Shown: in pieces, positions 9,656-17,395 of the stretch
Position numbering within the stretch: position 1 is the stretch's first letter
Layout of the letters: each line of letters opens with the position of its first letter
From: an uncultured Nitrosomonadaceae bacterium
Lineage (GTDB): Bacteria > Pseudomonadota > Gammaproteobacteria > Burkholderiales > Nitrosomonadaceae
NCBI GenBank assembly: GCA_943787405.1
Contig: CALSMH010000001.1
Location: 1-64,000 of the forward strand
DNA length: 64,000 bases
Direction of reading: 5' to 3'
The notes under the pieces: generated by a model
The model's input: only the letters and a program-made list of their open reading frames with translations
The model's database searches: none
Told to the model about the DNA's origin: nothing
Position numbers and translations under genes: made by a program

Positions 9656-10357
9656 ATGGCACAGCTTATCCTATTAAGGCATGGCCAAAGCATCTGGAAT
9701 CGAGACAGCCGCTTTACAGGATGGAGCGATGTTGAGCTCAGCCCGCTAGGTATACAAGAAGCAGAAATAGCCGGACGCTTACTTTCAAAAATGGGTTATA
9801 CCTTCGACTCATGCTTTACATCTGAACTCAATCGCTCAAGTGAAACTCTGCGTATAATACTATCAATAATGGGCCTAAGTAACACACCCATACAACATAG
9901 TTGGCGCTTGAACGAACGCCACTATGGAGCCCTAGAAGGGATAGAAAGGTGGTCAGCTATTAAGAAATTCGGTATTTGGCCAGTCCTTGGCTGTCAGATA
10001 AAATCTAATTCAGCACCTCCGCCCCTTGATCCTACAGATAAAAGATTTCCAGGAAACCAATTACGCTATTCAGATATAGATAAGAATGAATTACCGTTTG
10101 GAGAAAGCTTAGAACAAACGCACGTACGCATGCAACCATATTGGAGAAATATAATTGTACCTAGAATCAAAAGCGGGAAAAATATTCTTATCGTATCTCA
10201 CAAGAATATCTTGCGCACACTGATAATGCAATTAGATGGAATATCTTTCAGCCAAGCAATGAAACTTCCTCTTGCTACTGCCCGTCCGCTTCTCTATGAT
10301 CTTAACAGTGACCTACAAACTGTTCAAAAACGATACGTAGATACTATAAATAATTAG
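9656..10357 (+). CDS. phosphoglycerate mutase family protein, divergent GpmA
   Basis: 233 aa histidine-phosphatase-superfamily protein closest in layout to 2,3-bisphosphoglycerate-dependent mutase: LILLRHGQSIWN (His9 is the phospho-acceptor), FTGWSDVELSPLG, RLNERHYGALEG (Glu87) and a second catalytic His182 in SHKNILR. The start is the ATG at 9656 with GGAGGT upstream; an upstream ATG at 9581 overlaps the desaturase and adds an unrelated leader. The segment just before PPPL, normally with a paired Arg (WRRSYD) that holds the phosphates, reads QIKSNSA here (Ile115, Lys116). It may be the cell's glycolytic mutase, or a relative working on another phosphate ester within this cluster. A hairpin terminator overlaps its 3' end. 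Confidence 0.75.
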   Translation: MAQLILLRHGQSIWNRDSRFTGWSDVELSPLGIQEAEIAGRLLSKMGYTFDSCFTSELNRSSETLRIILSIMGLSNTPIQHSWRLNERHYGALEGIERWSAIKKFGIWPVLGCQIKSNSAPPPLDPTDKRFPGNQLRYSDIDKNELPFGESLEQTHVRMQPYWRNIIVPRIKSGKNILIVSHKNILRTLIMQLDGISFSQAMKLPLATARPLLYDLNSDLQTVQKRYVDTINN

Positions 10358-10380
10358 TGTCTACGTATCTTTTGATTTTT
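10332..10380 (+). terminator. Rho-independent-type terminator after the mutase gene
   Basis: A perfect 10-base inverted repeat (GATACGTAGA at 10332-10341 and TCTACGTATC at 10360-10369) extends to 13 with one mismatch and is followed by TTTTGATTTTT. The left arm lies inside the last codons of the mutase gene. It probably ends the rightward transcript that began with the glycosyltransferase or nucleotidyltransferase, just before the convergent GT2 gene. Confidence 0.6.
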
Positions 10381-10549
10381 GTGAGCTAATCTTTCAACCT
10401 AAAAAACATCAGCATAGTTTAGTATCCCAGTAAATTCCTTCTTATAGAATAGTTCTTAATTTACCAATTATTTTTATGAACTTCATACCCCTTAAGACTA
10501 AATAGATTTAATATCAGCTACTATCAGTAAAAAATTTAACTTTACTATC

Positions 10550-11587
10550 TTATTTAACGAAATTACTTTTCCATGTAAGTACCTTAATCCCTCTCACTTT
10601 ACTCAAGATAGCAAGTAATTTACGTAGAAACCTGGAGTTGCTGGGCAATAATAACCATACATCTGAAATACGCTTATCCTTGCGCAACCATCCATAAAAC
10701 ATCATAAGTTTTAATATTAACAATAAATTAGCCGAACTATTTTTCATATGAAGGCAAGGAATCTTAGTGGCCGGCTCTGTAGAAAGCCAATGTACAATTC
10801 CCCCCCTTTGAAACACATACTCAATTGAATTGAGCAGAGTTGGTGTGAAATCAGTCAGCGAACAGTCTCCTGAAAGAAATAAAACATTACGCTGCGCACT
10901 TGGATAGCGTGAGAAATAGAGGGCGCGATTACGCCGTTTTAACTTACGATACGCCAGACCACGGCCAAAAGAGCCACCACCTTTATGATAAATGAGTGAA
11001 TCCGGATGTACACCTATATGCCAGTTATGCTCGTAAATCCGTCGGCCTAAGTCTATATCTTCATAATAACCCCTACCAAATATAGGGTCGAAACCTCCGA
11101 TTTCCTGAAAAACACTTCGTCGAATTAGGAACGCGTAGCCCCTAAGACGATAAGTACGAATATAATTACCTGGTTGACGTAAGTACCGGTTAAAGTCTCC
11201 ATGTATACAATCATTACTAGCAGGAATGATGACCGCAAGCTGAGAGTCAACTGACATCGCTGCACATAATGGCGGGAGTATATTCCCATTCATCTCAGTA
11301 TCGGAATTAAGTACTAGAATGTAAGATGCGCTAGATCGGCTAATTGCATCATTTACAGAAGCACCAAACCCTTGGTTCTTAATTGAATGATGGATATGAG
11401 TGATGCTATATGGCAAGCTATCGAGCATTTCACGCGTCTCCACATTAGAGGCGTCATTATGAATATAAATGTTCTCAATAGATTCGCCAAGATAAGATAC
11501 AACGGAATCAATGCAACGCTTTGTTAGTACAGGCGCATTGTAAACCGGAATCACTACATCAATAGACGGCACTACAATTTCACTCAT
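10550..11587 (-). CDS. family 2 glycosyltransferase
   Basis: 345 aa with a GT-A fold N-terminal half: DVVIPVYNAPVLTKRCIDS (10-28), HNDAS (43-47), NQGFGASVNDAI and the metal-binding type NSD at 94-96 (LVLNSDTEMNG), then GYYEDIDLGRR near 175, which is the acidic ED motif of rhamnosyl/galactosyl-type GT2 enzymes. The C-terminal 130 residues are less conserved and end basic. The likely role is transfer of a sugar to a surface polysaccharide. It is followed, in the direction of transcription, by the mutase terminator region; it lies 60 bases downstream of the 11648-12907 gene and is probably co-transcribed with it. Confidence 0.85.
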   Translation of the reverse strand: MSEIVVPSIDVVIPVYNAPVLTKRCIDSVVSYLGESIENIYIHNDASNVETREMLDSLPYSITHIHHSIKNQGFGASVNDAISRSSASYILVLNSDTEMNGNILPPLCAAMSVDSQLAVIIPASNDCIHGDFNRYLRQPGNYIRTYRLRGYAFLIRRSVFQEIGGFDPIFGRGYYEDIDLGRRIYEHNWHIGVHPDSLIYHKGGGSFGRGLAYRKLKRRNRALYFSRYPSAQRNVLFLSGDCSLTDFTPTLLNSIEYVFQRGGIVHWLSTEPATKIPCLHMKNSSANLLLILKLMMFYGWLRKDKRISDVWLLLPSNSRFLRKLLAILSKVRGIKVLTWKSNFVK

Positions 11588-11647
11588 ACAACCAAATAAC
11601 TTCCTTAAGAAATCTCTAAACCACCAAGATATTTATACAAATTTTAC

Positions 11648-12907
11648 CTATATTTGCTCTTCTAATAGGGCTACATACTTAGGTAGAACATCTGGCCCAT
11701 TAACATCTATCATTTCCTCTAGAAAAAGAGCACGATGCTCTTCTATGTAGAAAGAATCACACCCATTTGTAAGAAACCTTTCAATCTTTTCATACACGTC
11801 ATCTCGGCACCTCAGCTCTGTTTCTGGCATAAAATTAGCTACTGTAGATCTCCCCGCATGCAAATAGTCTGCGGCTAATACCGGTTTATTAATCTTGACT
11901 GCCTCGAATGCAACTGAAGTCGCAATATCAATAATAACATCTGCCCAGTTTAATAAATGTGCAGAATGAGTATCGTTGTCTGCAATACTCACATTTGGAA
12001 GCTTTAGAAGTGCAGTCTTCTTTGTCAAAGATTGTTTCCAACCACTTCGGGTATGTGGCTTAATAATTATTTCAATGTCCTTGAAGGCTGAAATCATTTG
12101 TACTACCTCGCTAACCTCCTCCCAGAAAGTTGTAAAATTACTTTTTCTTAAAAAGATTGCGATTTTAAGCTTACTAGCTGACAGGCTTAGTGGTGAAATT
12201 GGTAAAAATTTAGCTAATTCTGTCAACCATTCATCACAATAGCGAGGTGACCCTAGAACAGAAACTGCCTTATTTTCCAGAAAGGGACGGAAGCGCCCTG
12301 CACACAACTCATTTGGCACAACGAGCTTATCAAACATCCGTGCAGCAGCAAATGTATTATCTGGTTTGAGGGTCCACTCCCGACGACGTATCAACTGATT
12401 GGCATGCGGACTATCCCCATGAGGTAACGATACCGCACGAAATCCTCTTTTGTGGGCCATTGATATAACCGTTTCGACCCATTCAATACTTATGACCGAG
12501 TTTCTCTCGATCCAGTCAAACACAACCACACCTTTATTGATTCCTTCAAAACTATGATTTAACAAACGCTCTGCGGTATTTTCCCAGGTATATTTTCGTT
12601 TTTTTACATCATAAATTTGAGCTAAATTACTTACAAATGGACCTATAAAAGAACGACGTAAGCCGCCGATCAACAATAGCGTTTGTAAGCGCCATCTTAT
12701 AAATTCAAGAAGCGGCAATAGCTCCCGGATATGAGCTACCCGCACACCTTTAAGTTTCCTTAGAAACTCAATACGATAATCATTTTGGAACTGCGAACTG
12801 CCAATCATAACAACATCGCAGCTATGACCAGAATCAATCCATTTATAAATAACTGGGGTGATGTGATCGATATCGTTATAATGGCGAAGAAAGAAAAGTG
12901 CCTTCAT
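11648..12907 (-). CDS. unrecognised GT-B-like polysaccharide protein
   Basis: 419 aa, not firmly assigned. The N-terminus (MKALFFLRHYNDIDHITPVIYKW) and the C-terminal half (IIIKPHTRSG near 275, then NWADVIIDIATSVAFEAVKINKPVLAADYLHAGRS from about 330) look like a GT-B fold of the CDP-glycerol glycerophosphotransferase/capsule-synthesis type, in which an HPR/S-type motif and a D-x-x-S-S/T-xx-E segment bind the nucleotide. The segment SLPHGDSPHANQ near 160 may form part of the active site. It has a GAAGAAAT ribosome-binding region and is the first gene of a leftward pair with the GT2 gene. It probably adds a sugar or polyol-phosphate to a surface glycan, with low certainty. Confidence 0.5.
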   Translation of the reverse strand: MKALFFLRHYNDIDHITPVIYKWIDSGHSCDVVMIGSSQFQNDYRIEFLRKLKGVRVAHIRELLPLLEFIRWRLQTLLLIGGLRRSFIGPFVSNLAQIYDVKKRKYTWENTAERLLNHSFEGINKGVVVFDWIERNSVISIEWVETVISMAHKRGFRAVSLPHGDSPHANQLIRRREWTLKPDNTFAAARMFDKLVVPNELCAGRFRPFLENKAVSVLGSPRYCDEWLTELAKFLPISPLSLSASKLKIAIFLRKSNFTTFWEEVSEVVQMISAFKDIEIIIKPHTRSGWKQSLTKKTALLKLPNVSIADNDTHSAHLLNWADVIIDIATSVAFEAVKINKPVLAADYLHAGRSTVANFMPETELRCRDDVYEKIERFLTNGCDSFYIEEHRALFLEEMIDVNGPDVLPKYVALLEEQI

Positions 12908-13209
12908 ATTTCTTCGCTCATTCTGACTACCTTAGCAACCAATAATATGCCTATCATCTGGTAGCATACTATAGGCAAGCACAGGTTATGGGAAAATGAA
13001 AAATTGTACATTTGCAGAAGTTAAATTACCAGTTAAGAAATACATACCACTCGCAGAGATGACCCTCTGATGATAGGATTAAGCTACAAAATTAACGACT
13101 CACTCTAATAAAATATGAATCCTATTATAAATGAGTTGAATTAGATAACTAGTTCTCAAGAAATAAAAAAATTAATACAGATAACCCTCAAATAATTTTA
13201 CACTTATAA
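12908..13209. other. divergent intergenic region, no gene seen
   Basis: About 300 AT-rich bases between the leftward GT-B-like gene and the rightward KdsB-like operon, so promoters for both must lie here. No convincing pair of -35 and -10 boxes with normal spacing, no open frame of useful length and no RNA gene was found by eye. Confidence 0.6.
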
Positions 13210-13959
13210 ATGAAAACAATTGCAGTAATTCCAGCACGTATGGGTTCATCACGCTTTCCTGGCAAACCACTTGCGATGATACTAGGCCGCACCATGATTG
13301 AGCATATCTACAGGCGGGTTAGTATGAGCAAGTCACTTGAAGCCACTTATATAGCTACTTGTGATGAGGAAATCAAGCAAGCAGCACAAAATTTTGGTGC
13401 TCCTGTAATTATGACTGCTAATACACATGAAAGAGCAAGTGACCGAGTTGCTGAGGCAACAGCCCAAATTGATGCAGATCTCATTGTTATGGTTCAAGGT
13501 GATGAGCCAATGACACACCCAAAAATGATTGACACCGCAGTAGCGCCATTTAAAGATGATCTACAATTGGACTGTGTTAATTTGGTGAAAAGCATTGATA
13601 ATGAGGCAGATTTTTACAGCACTAACACTATCAAGGTAATAATGAATCAAAGTGGTGATGCGCTTTACATGTCAAGACAGCCAATTCCAACCCTTAATAA
13701 ATTAGGATTTGAACATACCCTTGCCCATAAACAGGTGTGCATCATTCCATTCCGACGTGCAACGTTAATTGATTACAGTCGTTTGCCTCCAACACCGCTT
13801 GAAAAACTTGAATCTGTAGATATGCTCCGACTGCTAGAGCATGGTTACCGTGTAAAAATGGTAAAAACTGAGTTTGATACTCAGGCGGTTGATACTGAGG
13901 ACGATTTAATTCGCGTAGCCAAATTAATGGAATCAGATCTATTAATAGCTTCATATTAA
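13210..13959 (+). CDS. KdsB-like CMP-keto-sugar cytidylyltransferase
   Basis: 249 aa, the length of KdsB (248 in E. coli). Family motifs: IPARMGSSRFPGKPL (7-21) for CTP binding, MVQGDEPM near 98, and PLEKLESVDMLRLLEHG near 198. The family joins CMP to the anomeric centre of 3-deoxy-manno-octulosonate. The substrate-side stretch that reads S-G-T-(D/E)-R in true KdsB is R-A-S-D-R here (near residues 78-82), so a related keto-deoxy sugar is possible. It opens a five-gene rightward operon with an aldolase, a dehydrogenase, an epimerase and a HAD phosphatase, none of which are usual partners of housekeeping kdsB. Confidence 0.75.
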   Translation: MKTIAVIPARMGSSRFPGKPLAMILGRTMIEHIYRRVSMSKSLEATYIATCDEEIKQAAQNFGAPVIMTANTHERASDRVAEATAQIDADLIVMVQGDEPMTHPKMIDTAVAPFKDDLQLDCVNLVKSIDNEADFYSTNTIKVIMNQSGDALYMSRQPIPTLNKLGFEHTLAHKQVCIIPFRRATLIDYSRLPPTPLEKLESVDMLRLLEHGYRVKMVKTEFDTQAVDTEDDLIRVAKLMESDLLIASY

Positions 13960-14015
13960 AATATGACGTTACTATTCATAATTAGTACATTCTGTCAGCT
14001 TTTTAAGGAGTTTTC

Positions 14016-14777
14016 ATGCAACTGAAATCTAAATTAGCTCAGTCTGAAATAACGATCGGGTCATGGATCACACTAGGTCACCCTTCAATTGCAGAAATTA
14101 TGGCTACTGCTGGATTTGACTGGCTAGTTTTAGACATGGAACACAGTGTTTTAGAACTTAGTGAAATTCAGATGCTTATCCAAGTACTTGATATGCAGAA
14201 ATGCCCAGCTATTGTACGGCTAACTTCAAATCACCCTGACCAGATAAAACGGGTTATGGATGCTGGAGCAAATGGCATAATGGTGCCTATGATTAAATCT
14301 GCTGCTGATGCAGAATCAGCAGTACAGTCCGTCTATTACCCTCCACGGGGTAAACGTGGAGTTGGGTTAGCCCGTGCACAAGGTTACGGAGCAGAATTTC
14401 AGCAGTACAGAGATTGGTTAGAGAAAAACGCAGTAATCGTGGCAATGATCGAACATATAGATGCTGTTAATGCAATTGATTCTATACTTTCTGTAGATGG
14501 AATTGACGCCTATATCATTGGACCCTATGATTTATCTGGCTCTATGGGGCATATAGGGGAGCTCAATCACCCTGAGGTAGCCTCAGCAATTGAAAAAGTA
14601 CTGGAAGCTGGAAAAAGATTAGGAAAACCTGGTGGTATTCATGTGGTGGAACCTGATCAAGAACAACTACAACAAAGAATTGCAGCTGGTTTTAGTTTTA
14701 TCGGTTATGGTTTGGACATTCGAATCTTAGACACACTTTGCCGAAATCACATTCAAAATATAAAGGCAAATTTATGA
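14016..14777 (+). CDS. HpcH/HpaI-family class II aldolase
   Basis: 253 aa metal-dependent pyruvate aldolase of the HpcH/HpaI type. Residues that align with the catalytic set of characterised HpaI are present: His43 (DMEH), Arg68 (IVRL), Glu146 (AMIEH) and Asp172 (GPYDLSGSMG). The GPYDLS motif is diagnostic. The family cleaves or makes 4-hydroxy-2-oxo acids from pyruvate (or a related keto acid) and an aldehyde. It has a strong AAGGAG site before the ATG. Next to a KdsB-like enzyme, it could build a 2-keto-3-deoxy acid that is then CMP-activated. Alternatively it belongs to a catabolic route, although no transporter or regulator is near. Confidence 0.85.
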   Translation: MQLKSKLAQSEITIGSWITLGHPSIAEIMATAGFDWLVLDMEHSVLELSEIQMLIQVLDMQKCPAIVRLTSNHPDQIKRVMDAGANGIMVPMIKSAADAESAVQSVYYPPRGKRGVGLARAQGYGAEFQQYRDWLEKNAVIVAMIEHIDAVNAIDSILSVDGIDAYIIGPYDLSGSMGHIGELNHPEVASAIEKVLEAGKRLGKPGGIHVVEPDQEQLQQRIAAGFSFIGYGLDIRILDTLCRNHIQNIKANL

Positions 14778-15724
14778 GTAAACTTGTAATCTCTACTTCT
14801 TCATTTGATGTGGATAACAATTCCAGCCTAAACCATCTAGTAAATTCTGGTATGCATATTGTTCTTAATAGTTATAAGCGAAAACTTACTGAAGATGAAG
14901 CCATAGAATTACTTGGAGAAGATACCATCGGAATGATTGCGGGAATTGAACCCCTAACCGAACGTGTCTTTTCTTCTGCAAAAAATTTAAAAGTCGTATC
15001 ACGATGCGGAGCTGGCCTTGATAGTGTCGAACTTGCCGCAGCAAAGCTCCATGGTATTTCCGTTTTTAATACTCCTGAGGCCCCAGCCCAAGCTGTAGCT
15101 GAACTTACAATGGGATTGATGTTAGCTGCATTAAGGCAAATCTGTCAGACTGACCGATTATTACGGATAAATGAATGGCCGAGAATGCAAGGACAATTAT
15201 TTGCGGCCCAAACTGTAGGTATCATAGGGCTGGGGCATATTGGAAAACGTGTTGCACGGTTAAGTCAGGCTTTTGATGCAAGGGTAATTGCTCATGATCC
15301 TCATATTGATCCAACATCGCATGGAGTAGAATCAGTATCGTTAAAAGAATTGTTTGCCAAAGCAAATGTAATCAGTCTTCATGTACCTTACACTACTGAC
15401 ACCCATCACCTCTTAGATGCAAAATCATTTGCACGCATGAAGCCCGGTTCTATAATAATAAATGCTGCCCGGGGCGGGCTAATCGATGAAATCGCCCTAA
15501 ATGAGGCATTAATTTCCGGGCATTTGGGTATGGCTGCTCTAGATGTTTTTGAACAAGAGCCCTACCATGGTCCATTAACTAAGAATGACAGAATGATTCT
15601 GACGTCACATATTGGTTCATTAGCAAAAGAATCACGAAAACGCATGGAATTAGAAGCTGCAGGAAATTTATTGAAAGGTTTAATTAATGCCGGCTTAATT
15701 AAGGATAACCAAACTAATGTCTAA
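14774..15724 (+). CDS. D-isomer 2-hydroxyacid dehydrogenase (SerA-like)
   Basis: 316 aa from the ATG at 14774, which overlaps the aldolase stop as ATGA; an upstream ATG at 14738 inside the aldolase gene is less likely. NAD-binding VGIIGLGHIGKRV (148-160) and the catalytic trio Arg233 (NAARGG), Glu262 (QEP) and His279 (SHIGS) are all present, so the enzyme should be active. The N-terminal part has the usual GAGLDSVELAAA segment. The family reduces 2-keto acids to D-2-hydroxyacids or the reverse. There is no ACT domain, so it is not a regulated SerA. In this operon it may process a keto acid made by the aldolase. Confidence 0.85.
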   Translation: MSKLVISTSSFDVDNNSSLNHLVNSGMHIVLNSYKRKLTEDEAIELLGEDTIGMIAGIEPLTERVFSSAKNLKVVSRCGAGLDSVELAAAKLHGISVFNTPEAPAQAVAELTMGLMLAALRQICQTDRLLRINEWPRMQGQLFAAQTVGIIGLGHIGKRVARLSQAFDARVIAHDPHIDPTSHGVESVSLKELFAKANVISLHVPYTTDTHHLLDAKSFARMKPGSIIINAARGGLIDEIALNEALISGHLGMAALDVFEQEPYHGPLTKNDRMILTSHIGSLAKESRKRMELEAAGNLLKGLINAGLIKDNQTNV

Positions 15725-16646
15725 AGAAATTGCAATTGTTTTTGGTGCAAGTGGCTTTCTTGGTAGCCATGTAGCTGAGGCACTTTCCTCAGCTGGTTAT
15801 CAAGTACGATTATTTGATCGCGCCCCATCAGACTTCAAGCGAAACGATCAAGAAATGATCGTTGGTGACATTATGAATCTGGAGGATGTAACTAAAGCGA
15901 TTCAAGGTACCTCTATAGTCTACAACTTCGCGGCAATTGCAGATATCGATGAAGCTAATGAGAAGCCATTAGTTACAGCAGAAATCAATATTCTCGGAAA
16001 CATGAATGTGCTGGAAGCTTCCCGACTCGCCGGAGTTAGCCGTTTTATCTTTGCTAGCAGCGTATATGTATATTCGGAATCTGGTTCTTTCTATCGCGCA
16101 AGTAAACAGGCGGCAGAGCGATTTATTGAAACCTATCAAGATCGCTATGGATTAGATTACACTATTCTTCGATATGGTTCTTTGTATGGAAGAAGGACTG
16201 ACGACCGCAATGGTATTTATCGAATGCTCCATGAAGCAATTGAACAACGCTCCATCACTTATAAGGGTAGCGGTGAAGCTATCCGTGAATATATTCATGT
16301 AGAAGATGCTGCGCGTATGAGTGTACAGGTGCTGGCGCCAGAATTTTCCAATCGCCACCTGATACTTACAGGGCAGGAACGGATGCGTATCAAAGATGTT
16401 ATGACGATGATTTCTGAAATCATGCCATGGCCGGTAAAGCTCCATTTTGACGAAGCCAATACGTTACATCATTACGAAATAACCCCATATGCATTTCAAC
16501 CACGTATTGGTCGAAAATTAGTGTTAAATGAACATGTTGATCTTGGCCAAGGTTTATTAGACTGTCTCAGTGAAATTCACAAAGAATTACATCATTCAAG
16601 TATAGAGGACGATGCTACGCCAGCAGAGTCTGATAATAAAGCATGA
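15717..16646 (+). CDS. NAD-dependent sugar epimerase/dehydratase
   Basis: 309 aa extended short-chain dehydrogenase: Rossmann motif FGASGFLGSH (9-18), acidic residue in the second strand (LFDRA), FAS-S at 112-115 and the catalytic pair Tyr126/Lys130 in YRASK. It has the usual RYGSLYGRR and REYIHVEDAA segments of nucleotide-sugar epimerases. The start overlaps the dehydrogenase stop by eight bases. The acidic second strand suggests NAD. It probably modifies a nucleotide sugar for the same product as the other operon genes. Confidence 0.85.
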   Translation: MSKEIAIVFGASGFLGSHVAEALSSAGYQVRLFDRAPSDFKRNDQEMIVGDIMNLEDVTKAIQGTSIVYNFAAIADIDEANEKPLVTAEINILGNMNVLEASRLAGVSRFIFASSVYVYSESGSFYRASKQAAERFIETYQDRYGLDYTILRYGSLYGRRTDDRNGIYRMLHEAIEQRSITYKGSGEAIREYIHVEDAARMSVQVLAPEFSNRHLILTGQERMRIKDVMTMISEIMPWPVKLHFDEANTLHHYEITPYAFQPRIGRKLVLNEHVDLGQGLLDCLSEIHKELHHSSIEDDATPAESDNKA

Positions 16647-17284
16647 GAGGAACTAATTGGCAGTCCATAATTTTTGATTTTGATGGAGTAATAGTAGAGT
16701 CAGGTGATATCAAGACGAATGCTTTCGCAGACCTTTATCAATCTTATGGTGATCCAATAGTAAAAGAGGTAGTTCGTTATCACAAGTTAAACGGCGGTCT
16801 GTCTCGCTACAAAAAATTCCGCTATTTTCAACAGCGTCTATTGAAAAAACCACCACTGACACAGAATGAAGAAGATAAACTTGATGAAACTTTTTCTAGG
16901 CTGGTAGTCGAAGCTGTAATTAATAGTGATTCAGTACCTGGTGCAGATGAGTTCATACAGGTAGAAGCATCTAGGATTCCACTTTTTATAGCCTCGGGTA
17001 CACCTGAAATGGAGCTAAATACAATCGTTACCCGTCGTGGACTAGGTCCTTATTTCACCGGCGTGCGTGGCTCACCAAAATTAAAAGAAGCCCTCATTGC
17101 AGAAATACTGTCTGCTCATGACCTCACACCAGAACGTGTTCTTATGATTGGTGATGCCCTTATTGATTACCAAAGCGCTCAAATTAATAATCTTGCGTTC
17201 TTAGGGCGTGTACGTATTGGGGATAAAAATCCTTTCCCAGAGCATGTAAAGACGGTACCCGATTTGCAATCATTACTACCCTAA
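16643..17284 (+). CDS. HAD-superfamily phosphatase
   Basis: 213 aa HAD hydrolase of the phosphoglycolate-phosphatase/beta-phosphoglucomutase type. Motif I is FDFDGVIVES (Asp12, Asp14), motif II falls in FIASGT near 122, motif III Lys is in the SPKLKEAL region near 148-153 and motif IV is IGDALIDYQSA near 174. A helical cap lies between motifs I and II. It starts in an ATGA overlap with the epimerase gene and closes the operon. In KdsB pathways a HAD enzyme often removes phosphate from the keto-deoxy acid before CMP transfer, which would fit here but is inference. Confidence 0.82.
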   Translation: MRGTNWQSIIFDFDGVIVESGDIKTNAFADLYQSYGDPIVKEVVRYHKLNGGLSRYKKFRYFQQRLLKKPPLTQNEEDKLDETFSRLVVEAVINSDSVPGADEFIQVEASRIPLFIASGTPEMELNTIVTRRGLGPYFTGVRGSPKLKEALIAEILSAHDLTPERVLMIGDALIDYQSAQINNLAFLGRVRIGDKNPFPEHVKTVPDLQSLLP

Positions 17285-17356
17285 ATAAGACAGATATTGC
17301 CTACAAACAAATTACATTCCATATTTGGATGCTTGGATCACAAGAATCTTTATGAA

Positions 17357-17390
17357 ATTAATGCTAATTACCTGTTTAATCAGCATTAAT
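17357..17390. terminator. possible bidirectional hairpin between convergent operons
   Basis: A 9-base perfect inverted repeat (ATTAATGCT at 17357-17365, AGCATTAAT at 17382-17390) lies in the short gap between the end of the HAD gene and the end of the Tam41-like gene. The stem is AT-rich, the loop is long (16 nt) and neither side has a good T run, so it is a weak terminator candidate, supported mainly by position. Confidence 0.3.
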
Positions 17391-17395
17391 AGATA

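Noticed and set aside
13210-13959. calling this simply kdsB, the housekeeping CMP-Kdo synthetase
   Set aside because: The substrate-loop differs from true KdsB and the neighbours are not Kdo genes, so no symbol was given.
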